DNA of 64,000 bases. It comes from Paragonimus westermani (taxonomy: Eukaryota; Platyhelminthes; Trematoda; Plagiorchiida; Troglotrematidae). The stretch lies in assembly GCA_008508345.1 (NCBI GenBank), contig QNGE01002662.1:16019-80018 (forward strand). Direction: 5' to 3'. The position numbers and the translations under genes were made by a program. Below, one piece after another: positions 9,619 through 20,257 of this stretch. The first letter of the stretch is position 1; every line of letters starts with the position of its first letter. Below the pieces are notes generated by a model. The model did not search any database. It saw nothing but the letters and a program-made list of their open reading frames with translations, and was not told the DNA's origin.

Positions 9619-12396
9619 TCAGATGTTATTAGGTCTGATTTTAAAGATAACGTCCCCAGAAAAGTAGGGCTTTAATATGGACGTGACGTCCGTCATTGCT
9701 GGGAAAGTTTCTAAGTTTCGTTTGAAGTGGTGTATTTTCTAACTTGATCTAATTGCATATGGGAGTTTGTTCCGAATGTCGGAATATTCTACTGGGAAAA
9801 AATTTGAGCGCAGTCTTTTGCAGGATTTAATAGCTGCCAAGGTGAAGTCCTCGTTTCTGAGGTTATACTTTGGCACGTGTTGTGAGCTAGTCGCGAGGCC
9901 GACGGTGAATTTACTGCCACAGACCAGATTATACATGAATGACAGGTTAAGCTTGAGTCGTCGTAATCAGAGACGATCGAGTGCAAGAGTCCGCTAGCGT
10001 TCTCTGTAGCTCAGAGTAGATGGAATACTCAATAAGCTTTTCGTGAATATACGTTGGAGGCTTTCTAGAGTTAGCCTATCAGATTTGCGCAGGTGGCCAT
10101 ATATGAACAAGCAGTACTCAAACTGGAGTCGTACACATAGTTGATAAGGGTGTGATCGTGCAGCAGGTAAAAAGAATGAGTGTTAAACATAACCTATCGT
10201 CCTTCTGGTTTTAGCAACTAGAAACGATATATGTTCTGCCAAGTTGAATGAGGTTGAGTAGCGTGAACCTAGGTCACGTACTGAGTTGGTGGTTGATATG
10301 CTGTGACCACCCAGCTTTATAGAGCCATCTGGTACGTGACAACCATGCACAACGATAGTGGATTTATTGACTGGAAATTTCATCGGCCAAGTTTGACACA
10401 AAATCTCTAATGACAAGAGGTTCTTCCATATATTTTCTGAACATGGATCTAGATTGCCAGAAGGGAAGCTGTGAACGCGTTTGATATCATGAGCGAGTAG
10501 GAAGAGTTTGCCATGCTTGATAACTTCGCACTAGTAACTGGTCTGGGAGTTGAGCTATTGTCTCCTATTTTCAGTGGTTATGTGCGGCCTGTAAGGTATA
10601 AGGAGAACCAGCTAAACAGTGGTTCACGTATAACAAAGGATGCTATTTTGAGCAGAAGACGCTTATGAGGCACACGATCAAAAGCCTTCGCCATGTCCAA
10701 CAGCATAATGATAATCGCCTAACCGGCACCAGTAGATTCTGTCACATGGTTAAGAAATTCCAGCTGGCATGTAATGCGAGAACGCTTGATGAGAAACCCA
10801 TGCTGTGAGTGGTTTATAAGGTTTTGTGATAACAGGAGTTCGACCATGCGATAGTTTATTATCCTTCACAACATCCTGGTAAGAACTGAGGTATGGTTAA
10901 TGTGACAATAATTGTTGACTTCATGTCGCGAACCACTTTTATAGCGGGGTTTAATTGTAGAGTTTTCTTCCACAGAAGAAGGAAGGAACCAGATGTTAGA
11001 GAAGGTGTATAAAAATTGAGTAGAAGTATAGGATGTCTTCCCCTTCGTATTTTAGAGCAACGGGGTGAATGCCATCAGAACCAGGTAGGTGAGAGTATTT
11101 GGTAATAGCTAAATGCATCAACAGGGATATGGCTTAGGAACATACTTGTACTTAAAGGAAGAGGTGGGGGCAGTATATCCTTCAATGCTGAAGGAAGCGG
11201 CATAATATGGATTAAAAACCTCACAGACTGTTACAGGTTCATCTACGCTGGTTTTGTCCTGCAGTGTCACTACTGAGATGGCAGGGTATTCCCGTTATTT
11301 CTACGTCTCATCAACTGCATCAACTGCGAGTTCTTATCTGTGCTGTTTGGCGCACGTTCTTCTTCACTCACGTGGAACTTTTGGTTCTATATTTAATTGC
11401 ATTGAACATTTTATGCATTTGAATGACAAGAGAGAAGTCGCATGTTTTCTGGTACCGTGATTTAAGACTTTTGAGCTTGCCTTGCTCCTTTGGAGTGAGA
11501 ATTATGCCGTTACCGTACATACTACGGCGGTTTGAATTTTGCGGGACTAAGATGTTCATGCAAGACCTAAAGTGTTCATTAAATGTCTCGGTTGCAATAC
11601 TAGGATCGGAGGTGAGAAAAAATGTTTTCCATTCCAGAGATCTTAGCAGTGTGTTGAACACGCTCCAGTCGACGAACTCAGTTTGACAGTAGTGTATGAC
11701 GGTCGAATCTTTAACAGCTTTTGGGTCGAACATGAAGGTGACTATGTTATGATCACTTCTTGGAAACTGTTCCAAGACGGATACAGTGTCAGAAGATATG
11801 CCTGTGGTAAAGATGTGGTCTAAATTGTGGTCTTGTCTAGTAGGCGCTAAAGCACGTTGGCGTCATCCGTTTATTTGGACGCATGCAAGGAACTCAGCTT
11901 GATTTGGAGGTGCAGTGAAAAAGGTACATGAGATATTAGGAATATTGAAGTCTCTGCCAATTATTTTGTACTGTGAGGGTAAGGTTGATACATGGTTCAG
12001 TCCATTAATAAGTTTCGTTATGTCGTCCTGAGTGGCGTAAGATTGTCTACATACACATCCTGAGAGTAAGACATACGATGCAGTCGCCACTAACAGCCAC
12101 AAGGAATCATCTATCACACCAAGACATGGCTCATCAAGTATGGTCGCAGAATATTGCTCCCTTAGGTAGATTAAACATCCTCTACCTCGTCCTACACCAC
12201 GATTTCTGCGGAACATGTGATAACCTATAACGTTTAGTTGTGTGTCTGGAGTCTCAGGGGTGCACCAAGCGTCAGTGATTAGGATAATTTAAGGATTATA
12301 TAATTAAACAAAGGGTTTAAAGGCATGCACTTTATTAATTAACGAACGTGCATTGAAAAGCAATAAACTTAGCGCATTTTTCTTGTTGGGCATCAT
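9619..12396 (-). pseudogene. LINE-2 ORF2 (endonuclease-reverse transcriptase), broken
   Basis: Translation would start at ATG 12396-12394. It reads LLLFNARSLINK, then two in-frame TAA stops, then ITDAWCTPETPD, the position of the endonuclease TETW motif. The endonuclease continues at 12216-11863 (GRGRGCLIYLREQ, IIGRDFNIPNI) and at 11775 with RSDHN, the S-D-H site. Reverse transcriptase motifs follow near 10800-10660, including QHGFL and LDMAKAFDRVPH. The C-terminal region (10416-10183 and 9936-9739) matches the intact segment at 32301-33065. The end is fixed at 9619-9621 by the shared PNNI-stop. Many frameshifts make it non-functional. Confidence 0.82.
12393..12396 (-). promoter_or_regulatory. 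ATGA overlap of ORF1 stop and ORF2 start
   Basis: On the minus strand the ORF1 stop TGA (12395-12393) shares two bases with the ORF2 ATG (12396-12394). A second ATG follows immediately (12393-12391). Such overlaps permit reinitiation after termination, which is known for some LINEs. Confidence 0.55.
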
Positions 12397-13489
12397 TTTA
12401 CACCTTTAAAAATGTCTACAACAGGCATATCTGTATGATTCAAAGACTCTGGTGGAATTGATTGGTCTGATGTCTTTATAGCGAGCTCATCAGAGAATAG
12501 TTGGGTGTCATCTGCGTTTGTCCCAGACAGGAAGTTTTGGAAAAGTGCAAATAAGGTATGGTTGGTTAATGGAACAATGGGGGACGGATTTAACGGGGGA
12601 GGTTTGAAAGGTGTGCGTCCCGCTAAAAAAGGATCAGGCTGAGGTGAATTGGTCATGCCCGCCTGCTCGTCGTCAACGAAGGGATCGCGGGTTGCGTTCA
12701 AGTGAGTATTCGATGTGTAGTGTCTATCCGTATTGAAATGGGCGTTGAACATGGGCTAACCAATTTCAGGGGGCTCCGGTTTAGTATTACGTGAATAGAT
12801 GCGTCGTGTAAGAGACTGCTATTACTAGGCAGAGGCCTGGAATTAGAGGTTGGTAAGAGATTCGTCTTTTTAATCGCCAGGTGCGGGTTTGCGTTCTTTT
12901 GCCTGTATATTCCCTTATGATGCGCAGGTGGAAACCTCTGGCGACCCATAGGGTAGTGATTTGGAGGAGGTTTGTTATCACGGGCACCCTATCGGTGGTC
13001 GATTTGTGATTTCCTACGGGATTGGTTCGAAGTTGAGACAACGACATGTCGCTGACGAATAAACTGCTGGTATTCTGTCTCATTCGAGCCAGTTCTCGAG
13101 CAAATAGTTTACGGTCTAGACGCTCCATTGATTTCTATATGGACAATCATCCGTGTGCCCTCTTTTGCAGGTTGGTTCCTCGACTGAGGTACCCCAGCGC
13201 CCGGCACACCGTTGGAACTGTCAGGATCTACTGTTAGATCAATCAGGTCAGCGAATTTGTTCTCTTTGATGGAGTTAGCATTGTCGGTAGGGTCGCTGGT
13301 GCATTCGGGAGTTGTGCAACAAAGCGCTACTGAGCGATCTTTAGAACTCAGTTTATCATCTTTGGATATCGTTGTACCCTGTTTCGATGCATCATGGATC
13401 GCATAGTTAGAGACGGAGACAAAGATTCTGCCCGGTAAGTGTTTTTGGCATTCTCTTCCAAGGAGCGTTCTGTCCTCCATAATTTTCAA
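12393..13489 (-). pseudogene. LINE-2 ORF1 remnant
   Basis: Three overlapping open segments in different frames (13489-13109, 13128-12787 and 12752-12393) lie directly upstream of ORF2 and probably represent one frameshifted ORF1. The first begins MKIMEDRTLLGREC and is rich in Ser, Asp and Pro. The second is basic (RLKRR, KRTQTR), as expected of a nucleic-acid-binding ORF1 protein, but no CCHC knuckle is visible. The last segment stops at 12395-12393, and this TGA overlaps the ORF2 ATG (12396-12394) as ATGA. Function is inferred from position. Confidence 0.5.
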
Positions 13490-13765
13490 TAGTTTAAGCT
13501 AGGTTTTAGATCTAATAAAGTCCTGGCTCTGTATGAACTATTTTGCATTAGCCCCGCTATGGGATTTGACTAATAGCGGGCAACCATGAAAAGTGTCACG
13601 GGAGGACCGTCTACGAAAGCAAGGTCCGTTGACTCCGATCTGCAGTCTTCCACTTCGGCGGCCACTCAAGAACTGATGACAGAGAATATCTCGGTGGCGC
13701 AGGATGCAGGTTTGGAATGCTCGGTTGCTGTAGAAGCTCATTAGCTTCCGAAAGCCATTGGCCTT

Positions 13766-15400
13766 ATGCTCAGCCACTTAAAGAACGTGATTTATCATTC
13801 GCTGTTGGATGCAAGTACTCTGTTGGGAACACGACGGCAGCGTGCGTCTAAATCTGTCGAGGATGGGGAATACGTTCATTTAGGTTCGAATGAATGCATG
13901 AGCCATGCCGTACGTGGGCGGTGGACGGAAGACGTGAATTTTTCCGGCTTCAGCTGCATATTAACAACATATCCGTTATTAGCAGTTCATGTTTACAACT
14001 GTGGCACATCCTCAGAAATTTGGCATCCCCTTCGACGCAAGTGTTTGCCGTGGGATTATTCTGCAAACTTTCGAAACTCGTGATTCTCGCAGAACATCTT
14101 GGTAGCGTGACCGGCAAATTGCAGATTACATCGAATAATGGTTTGTTGCTGTCAACATACGACCGTCATGAAGAAGTCGCTTTGGGTTGCGTAGTTGGTG
14201 GTGCAGCTGTCAGGGCTTTTGTTTTTCAGGTGAAAAGCCGCATGGGTTATTACCTTTGCAAAGAATGTACAGTGTGTTAAATGAAAAACGATGCTTCTGT
14301 CAAACAGTTCCGCTCATGAACAGACAAGGTCTTAAGGACCTGACGCCAAAAATCATGTCAGTCGGGTTACATGTGGACACGATAACTTGTTATCTGCTAG
14401 ATTACACGCACATGTTGTGACTGGGAATGATAAAGCGCTCGATGAACCCATGGGGATCAGGTTCAACAGAATGGAAAATTCGTTTGTGACCATCTCAAAT
14501 TATTCAGCTAAACAGTAGGTTAGTGAGTCCAAGAGGTGCTTTGACTTGTTTGCTTCCTAGAAAATTCCGCCCCGTTGTGGACTGCGACCGTTGGTAGGCT
14601 ATGGAATTCCGCGAAGTCCTGTTGTACACCAAACCTGTGGCATTGAAATGAACAGTGGATTAAAACTTTGTGGGAAGCTCTCAAAATTGTCCTTTTCCGT
14701 CTGCTTACTCTGCTACTCAAAATGGTGCCTCCACTACGTGGGTTAAGTGGAATGCATGTTGCGAAGAAATATTGGTTTAGTTCGCCGGTCTGACGGCGGA
14801 TGGAAGCTTGTGTTCAACTTCCACTGTCCTAGCCACCTGTATGAGGACGTTAGACTGCATGTATCACTAGACTCTTATTCGGCGTTTAAATTTGGGTCCT
14901 GCATGGGAACTTTACGTGCGTTCGTTCGGTCTCCAAGTAGGACTACTTCATAACTCCTCGGAGGCATACTGGAAAGGGTGCATGCACAACTGTCAAACGA
15001 CAGTGAAGTGGTGGATGATATAAGACAACCTTCATTCTGTTAATAACTAACAAACAAGGTCACTTTCATCACGGGGGCCCGATGTACAGCGACGTCAAGC
15101 CAGATAACGTAGTGCTGGTGGATGGATTACACGCAGTAATTAGCGCCTTGGCTGGCAGACGCATTCGCATAAAAAGTTTTGCAACCCACTGCCAATTTTT
15201 CGACAGGATGCTGGTTTTCTGCAGACGGTACACTTTCCATTGCTGTCATATAAACATCCGCATAGCGGGCGTATCCAGAACGTGTTCAGTGTAAAGGGCT
15301 GCTCCTTAAGGATAAATGTGTGTTTTACCTCATCGTGCTCATTTGGGAAATTGTTGAGGAAATAAATTTTACGTGCTATCATTCGTTTTCATTATCACTA
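13766..15400 (+). pseudogene. DDE-type transposase of a DUF4806-associated animal DNA transposon
   Basis: Open segments in different frames appear in the right order for a transposase family seen as DUF4806-linked transposons in several animals. The segment at 13894-14280 is the clearest. It has SCLQLWHIL, then FAVGLFC (residues 51-57), then LGCVVGGAAVRAFVF and MGYYLCKEC (about 98-125). These match the family pattern of target-like LFKSS-QFWPIL, VGxFCG, DAPARAF and GYxxCExC. The segment at 14747-14953 (FNFHCPSHLYEDV, LDSYSAFKF, LRAFVRSP) fits the later conserved block. The segment at 15082-15294 (DNVVLVDG onwards) fits the C-terminal block. I recognised the family from memory of its motifs. 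Superfamily placement (CACTA/KDZ-like) is uncertain. Frameshifts and stops make it a pseudogene. Confidence 0.6.
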
Positions 15401-15653
15401 CTGCAGCACTTCTACCAGTTAACAATTCCCGTTTCAGATGTGTCAGATTGTAGATTTCGAGTATGAGAGCATGGGAACAGTCGGCAAATCATGCATTACG
15501 CAGCCAGGGTTTGTGCTTTGGTCGGAAATAACACCCACCGAGTGCCACAGGTCACTGTTGGGTGGTATGGTGGCACCCACAGCTGTGCGTTTTTACCCAC
15601 ATTTTCTAAATGACCTGCACTAGGCCTGTAAACACCAAAGAATCCTGGAACAG

Positions 15654-16526
15654 TTGTTAAACATACCATCGTCCGACGCCACGGACATCATGGGTCGTGG
15701 TAGTGAACGCAAAGGTTATGGTGAAATTGCACCATGTAACAAGCGCAGACAAGCAACCGTTCATTCGGACTTCACGTTTGAAGTGGAGAAGAAGCGGAAG
15801 TCGAGAGTTTACGTCATCGACACAAATTATTCGCCACCACAACCACAATTAGAGTATTTCCTATTCATCAGCGTCCCCAACACGAAAGAATATAGCATCA
15901 AAGGGGATCCTGCCCATTTTCTTGAGCCGTATTGCTTCCAGGTATGTAAATGGTAAGACTTCGTGTGATAATCTTTCAGCTCTACGATCGTTAGTTCGCC
16001 AGTGGCACACTGTGAGGCAGTATGCAGAAACGAGATTACAAAAGAAGTCAGACATTCGAGAGGTAAGTCTGTATAATACGAATATCAACCGTGTTCGTCA
16101 GGTGTAGTGAAGAACTCTGTTCTCCAAAGCATCAAGATGCGCAAGAAATTGCACACCCTCTGGCTGGAAGGGATTGCGTTGCGATTCCAACTTGTCTATT
16201 CCGGTCCATCAGGAACTGCACCATTCCCGGTGCGCTCCCACATGTCACACATGAAGAACATGTATCTGTTGAATATGAAGTTGGAGGAAGTCGAAGTAAA
16301 CAACCGGCTGGCATGTTTCAATTTTCTGCTTCACACTACCCAGTTAACCTTTCTCATTAGCGTCGGTGGTACGTCAACAGGTGAATGCACCCGTAATGTA
16401 ATGGTAGCATTAATTACTGACGACGTTGCGAAAAGCATTAACTGGACAGGAGTGCCCAGGAGAGTGTCGATTGCCTCTCCACCTTTGGATGCAGCCATCC
16501 TCATTGTGTTCGGTTACAACAAATAA
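15654..16526 (+). pseudogene. DUF4806-like protein of the same transposon
   Basis: Two open segments (15654-15956 and 16107-16526) lie downstream of the transposase on the same strand. The second ends with VMVALITDDVAKSINWTGVPRR followed by SPPLDAAIL. This resembles the C-terminal DUF4806 pattern (…LxxLLTDELAKxxNWxG…, then a short helix). A BEN domain is the main alternative. The first segment has a basic stretch (VEKKRKSR). A GT-AG intron between them (donor at 16063, acceptor at 16101) is suggested by GGTAAGT but does not give an open join as the sequence stands. DNA transposons with this transposase commonly carry such a second gene. That link supports the call but is an inference. Confidence 0.45.
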
Positions 16527-16529
16527 GCG

Positions 16530-17100
16530 TTCCTTTAATAGAGAATCCTTCACGGAGAAGGCTTATCCCGGCGTGTTGCATGCGGACTTTATGGGAACAA
16601 TTCAACAATGGATTGAGGGGGCGAAATTGCAAACGATGAAAGAAGCTAACGATGCGACCACCGACAATTTTGCATTGTGATTCCGAATATGTACAAGTCA
16701 ACGTGATACGAATGTTGGCGTAGATAATTCATTGAATTTGGCACAAATGCCTGTGCCTTATACTCCTTTTCTGGTGAAATTGAACGGTGTTGTTGTGCCT
16801 AATGTTCAAGAATAGGTTTCCGTTTAACGCACTCAAGCTCCGCAGGAAAACAGAATTTGTGCGGCATGTGATGAAATCGTTCAATGGAAGTGCGCATATT
16901 TTTCTCCCAACATCCCCCGAGTTTTCCCACAATGCCTGCCAAAAACACTCGGGGATCGGACGTGGAACGCTCAGAAAGTACTCAGTAAGCGGTCAGGCTG
17001 CTAGGGAAAATGGTTAACCGGGAACTGGGGCGGACTATCCCACGGGGCCTTTTGGTGTAACATACTGATATCTACGCCTGACGGTCAGTATGTAGTGGAC
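16530..17100. other. Unassigned sequence
   Basis: Only short open frames are present on both strands. It may include the 3' end of the transposon to its left, but no terminal inverted repeat was identified. Confidence 0.5.
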
Positions 17101-17107
17101 AAGTGGC

Positions 17108-17322
17108 TATGCGATCGATCCTCGTCCACGAACAATTTGCAACGTATTTACTGCAGAGCAGTCGAGACGTAGTCCTAACCGAAATTAAAGTTCGGAAGCA
17201 AACCGTATATTTCGGTAGCGTCTGGAAAGGCGATAAGCAGTTAGCACTAGCGTAACCTGGGACCAACGGCAGCCACCAAGAGATGAAAGGGAAGAGTGAG
17301 GTGGCCTCCAGTCCATTCGGCG
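17108..17322 (-). repeat. Dispersed repeat, inverted partner of 19483-19690
   Basis: Read on the minus strand it matches the plus strand of 19483-19690. Shared blocks include CATCTCTTGGTGGCTGCCG, GAAATATACGGTTTGC and TTCCGAACTTTAAT. Identity looks roughly 85 per cent by eye. It could be a terminal inverted repeat or a solo LTR-type fragment. Confidence 0.7.
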
Positions 17323-18251
17323 GCACTGGAATGCACGCGTAGAAACCTCGAGTGCCTAACACAAAGCGCGGGCATCTTGAGATTTGATTCAAAGTTTCTC
17401 GCTGTCTACTTATATTTGTGGCTCACTGGTGCCTTGTGCATCAAAACATGTTATTCGTTATCGAACAACACACTGGTTTGTTACGTAGTGAACTGCCCAC
17501 ACACAGCACTTACACATAAAATCTCCCTTCCTACTTTATCGTGCCTTTTTGCGGAATTACTGAAAGTAACATGCAGACCAGCCGCTTCCGCTCTGATTGT
17601 CCAAAGTGCTTGTGGCTCGAATCTGGAGCAATATCGAGGCACCGGGAAACAGCGCTTTTCTGAAGTAGTGGTTTGGACGGCAGTCCTGGATAGGGAAAAT
17701 ATACGAACAAGCATGAGCCGAAGGCCCATTGAAGCATGCACACGACTTACACAAACGTAAGCTAAAACGGCATCGACAACACAGCAACACGTCCCATCAC
17801 AAAACTCAAATTTAATCCGTACGCGTTCGCTGGTTTTGGTTGCGCGTCACATTGAAAGTCGACTGTTTCACACTGTGTTTTACTTATTCCCATCGAAAAT
17901 GACGGGTGTCAGATCTATCGGCGCGGGGATTTGACGGGCACTAACTGGAGCACTGAACACCTGCGACCGGTACGGGTGAAAACTAACTGCACAAAGCGGC
18001 ATACGTCACTACCGATGCCGGAATTGGTATCAGTTCAAACGTGCTGGCCTCAACTAGTGCTAACATCAGCAGCTTGCTTCTCTATCTTTCACTTTTATCC
18101 GCATGGGCTGCAGATTTGACGGAGGCCAAGGCGCCGATCTGCCACTGAATGGTCACATATGCAGTACCTTGGCTGACCGTCAAGCACATACGTCACTGCG
18201 TCCAGCCATAGCTCGTGGCGTTGTGACTATAAGGTGCACTTAGGCTCGCAG
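17323..18251. other. Unassigned sequence
   Basis: A 154-codon open frame at 17296-17760 (+) overlaps 60-85-codon open frames on the minus strand. It shows no recognisable domain or family motif. I do not treat any of them as a gene. Confidence 0.5.
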
Positions 18252-19186
18252 TTACCAGAGATTTTGTGGCTTCTACAACAATCAACAGTCGCAACCGTTC
18301 CTTTTTCTCTCCTGATAGACCACCCAGCAACCCCTCGGTATTGCCAAACATTCTTCTCATTCTATATACCGTCTGTACAAGGATAATTGACATGGAAATT
18401 CGTCGATAATCGTATGCTAGGAATAGCTGATAATCGATCTCCTTCCGCGTTGTTCATTAACTAACGTAATGTTTTCAACGTCACATAGAAGGTTATGCCT
18501 GAGTATCATATGTTCCATTGTTCGTCATAGCTCACATAGTCAGTTTCACGTTCTCCCGTTTATCGCATGATTCCGCTCTCCATTCTTGACTTCTCTGATA
18601 TATCCCGCTAAAGAGAACATCCCACCACGCCCGGACACTTAAAACTTCGCAATGGTTTGGCATATCGCGGGCTCCTCGGAATTCTTAAGAAGTTGAACGA
18701 AGAATGACGTTCGGTCGAGAGGTCCATGCGTTTTCCGCGAAAGTATATGCATCCCCACCTCGCCCACATGATGAAAAATCTTCCGCACATTTTTCGGGAC
18801 TATCTTCAAGGAATAATGATCAAATTCTTCGCCAATACACCCTCTCCATCTTTCAACCACCGTTTTTTGTCACGACCTTGAGCAGTAGGCCAGTGATCAC
18901 CTTGTGAATTCCCAATTGATGTAACAAATCAATTATTTTGTCAGATTGTGCAGACCCCAAGGACCACCGTCTCAGGACTATGTAGCTCGAATTTTCCTCC
19001 CTAAACTTGAATTTTCCCTTCATAAAATGTCCGCTTTTGTCTGTTTCGTCGCTCTATTCACATAGCTGACTCATTGTACAATTTTCAAATTGGGTGTTCA
19101 AATGTGTATATGCTTAAAAATCTGTGCGTTGATCACGCTCTCCTGGGTGTGTTCCTCATGAATGCGTCGAGAAATATACCATTACG

Positions 19187-19224
<38 letters not shown>
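18252..19224 (+). mobile_element. 5'-truncated LINE-2 copy (3' UTR only) with (TTA)n tail
   Basis: Bases 18252-19182 are the reverse complement of 8496-9426. At 19188-19224 about twelve TTA units form the tail. The other LINE-2 copies also end in ATT/TTA-rich DNA, so this is read as a dead-on-arrival insertion. It lies between the two inverted repeats at 17108-17322 and 19483-19690. Confidence 0.8.
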
Positions 19225-19225
<1 letters not shown>

Positions 19226-19482
19226 GCCGTGCTTTTCTACTTGCCCATTTTTATACGCATGATCATGCGTTTATCTGCTACAAAAGGTATGGTACGTACA
19301 GAGTGCCACTTTTATCCATAGTATAACTGATTGTGCGTGGCAAATGCTTGCTCTCTTGCGAAGAACTCTTCTATTGTCCTACACTTCGAGGTCGTCTGAC
19401 TCGGATCTTCCCGTGCGTTCTTCAGCGCGCCCGAGTTCTCTACGTGGTCCACACCTGGCGTGCTTTTCAGGGCCACCGGGTG

Positions 19483-19690
19483 GGCTGAAGTCCACCTTAC
19501 GCTTCCCTTTCATCTCTTGGTGGCTGCCGTTGGTCCCATATTAGGCTAGTGCTGACTGTTCATCGCCTTTCCAGACACTACCGAAATATACGGTTTGCTT
19601 CCGAACTTTAATGCCTGTTGGGACTATGTCTCGACTGCTCTACGGTAAAGACGTTGCAAATCGTTCGTGGACGAAGGTCGAGCGCAGTTG
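19483..19690 (+). repeat. Dispersed repeat, inverted partner of 17108-17322
   Basis: See the partner entry for shared blocks. The two copies flank about 2.2 kb that includes the truncated LINE-2. The repeat also lies about 0.6 kb before a Gypsy pol remnant, so an LTR origin is possible. Confidence 0.65.
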
Positions 19691-19809
19691 TGAAACTCGT
19701 TAAATGGCGCAAGTAGTTGTTTCTTCAAATGTCGCGTGAGATTGTTCATTTTGCAGGCGTTCGGGGTGTGATCCTATGGATTGTCTAGGCAGTAACTGAT
19801 GTCTTTTCC

Positions 19810-20060
19810 CACCATTTTTGCTTACGCGCATTCGTAAGCGATCGGTTGGTCCTATCATGGCTCGTACGGTGTTCGTCTGGCGACTGTTAATTTTGTGCGA
19901 ATCTTGTGTTGACCCAATGTTGCGATATGGAGGTCGACACTGTTTAAATAGCCAGACGGAGTCGAAAATATTACAAGCATTTCAAAGTGAATGTTGTGGT
20001 GGGCACGTTACGTTTGGAAACTTCAAAGCGTTCAGCGTGAACACAGACACACAAGAGCAC
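19810..20060 (+). pseudogene. Possible RTE/CR1-type reverse transcriptase C-terminal fragment
   Basis: An open frame reads ...SCVDPMLRYGG... followed about 15 residues later by ILQAFQSECC. This spacing recalls the CVRPVLLYG...LEVFEHRCLR block that follows the reverse transcriptase in RTE-type LINEs. The match is short and weak and no other part of such an element is seen nearby. Confidence 0.3.
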
Positions 20061-20257
20061 GGTTCTATTATGTTGCGGTGCGTGTGTCAGTGGCTCCGTC
20101 GTAGTAATTTCAGTTTCCGACGTTGGTTTCACTCCGTGCCTTAGGATTTGAATTGGCGCATGACGTGGCCTATTGTAGACACTATAATAAATACTCGTTT
20201 CATTATTCGCACTTGGCTGTAGAGTTTTGCTGGTTTTAGTTTCTACCTAATTTTGTT

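Larger units (their letters stand above)
8480..13490 (-). mobile_element. LINE-2: non-LTR retrotransposon with ORF1, ORF2 and long 3' UTR
   Basis: On the minus strand the order is ORF1 remnant (13489-12393), ORF2 with endonuclease and reverse transcriptase (12396-9619), a 3' UTR of about 1.1 kb, and an ATT-rich 3' tail near 8490-8480. A second copy at 32288-34290 shares the ORF2 C-terminus, its PNNI stop region, the 3' UTR and the TTA/ATT tail. This confirms that the non-coding part belongs to the element. An N at 9427 lies inside the 3' UTR. Clade placement (CR1/Jockey group) is inferred from the endonuclease plus C-terminal motifs. Confidence 0.78.

Noticed and set aside
15082..15120. Protein kinase motif (DVKPDN)
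   Set aside because: It is isolated, with no other kinase motif. The segment fits the C-terminal block of the transposase better.
16063..16101. Intron in the DUF4806-like gene
   Set aside because: GGTAAGT and a TTCGTCAG acceptor look good, but the join runs into a stop in the only plausible upstream frame. The gene is too decayed to decide.
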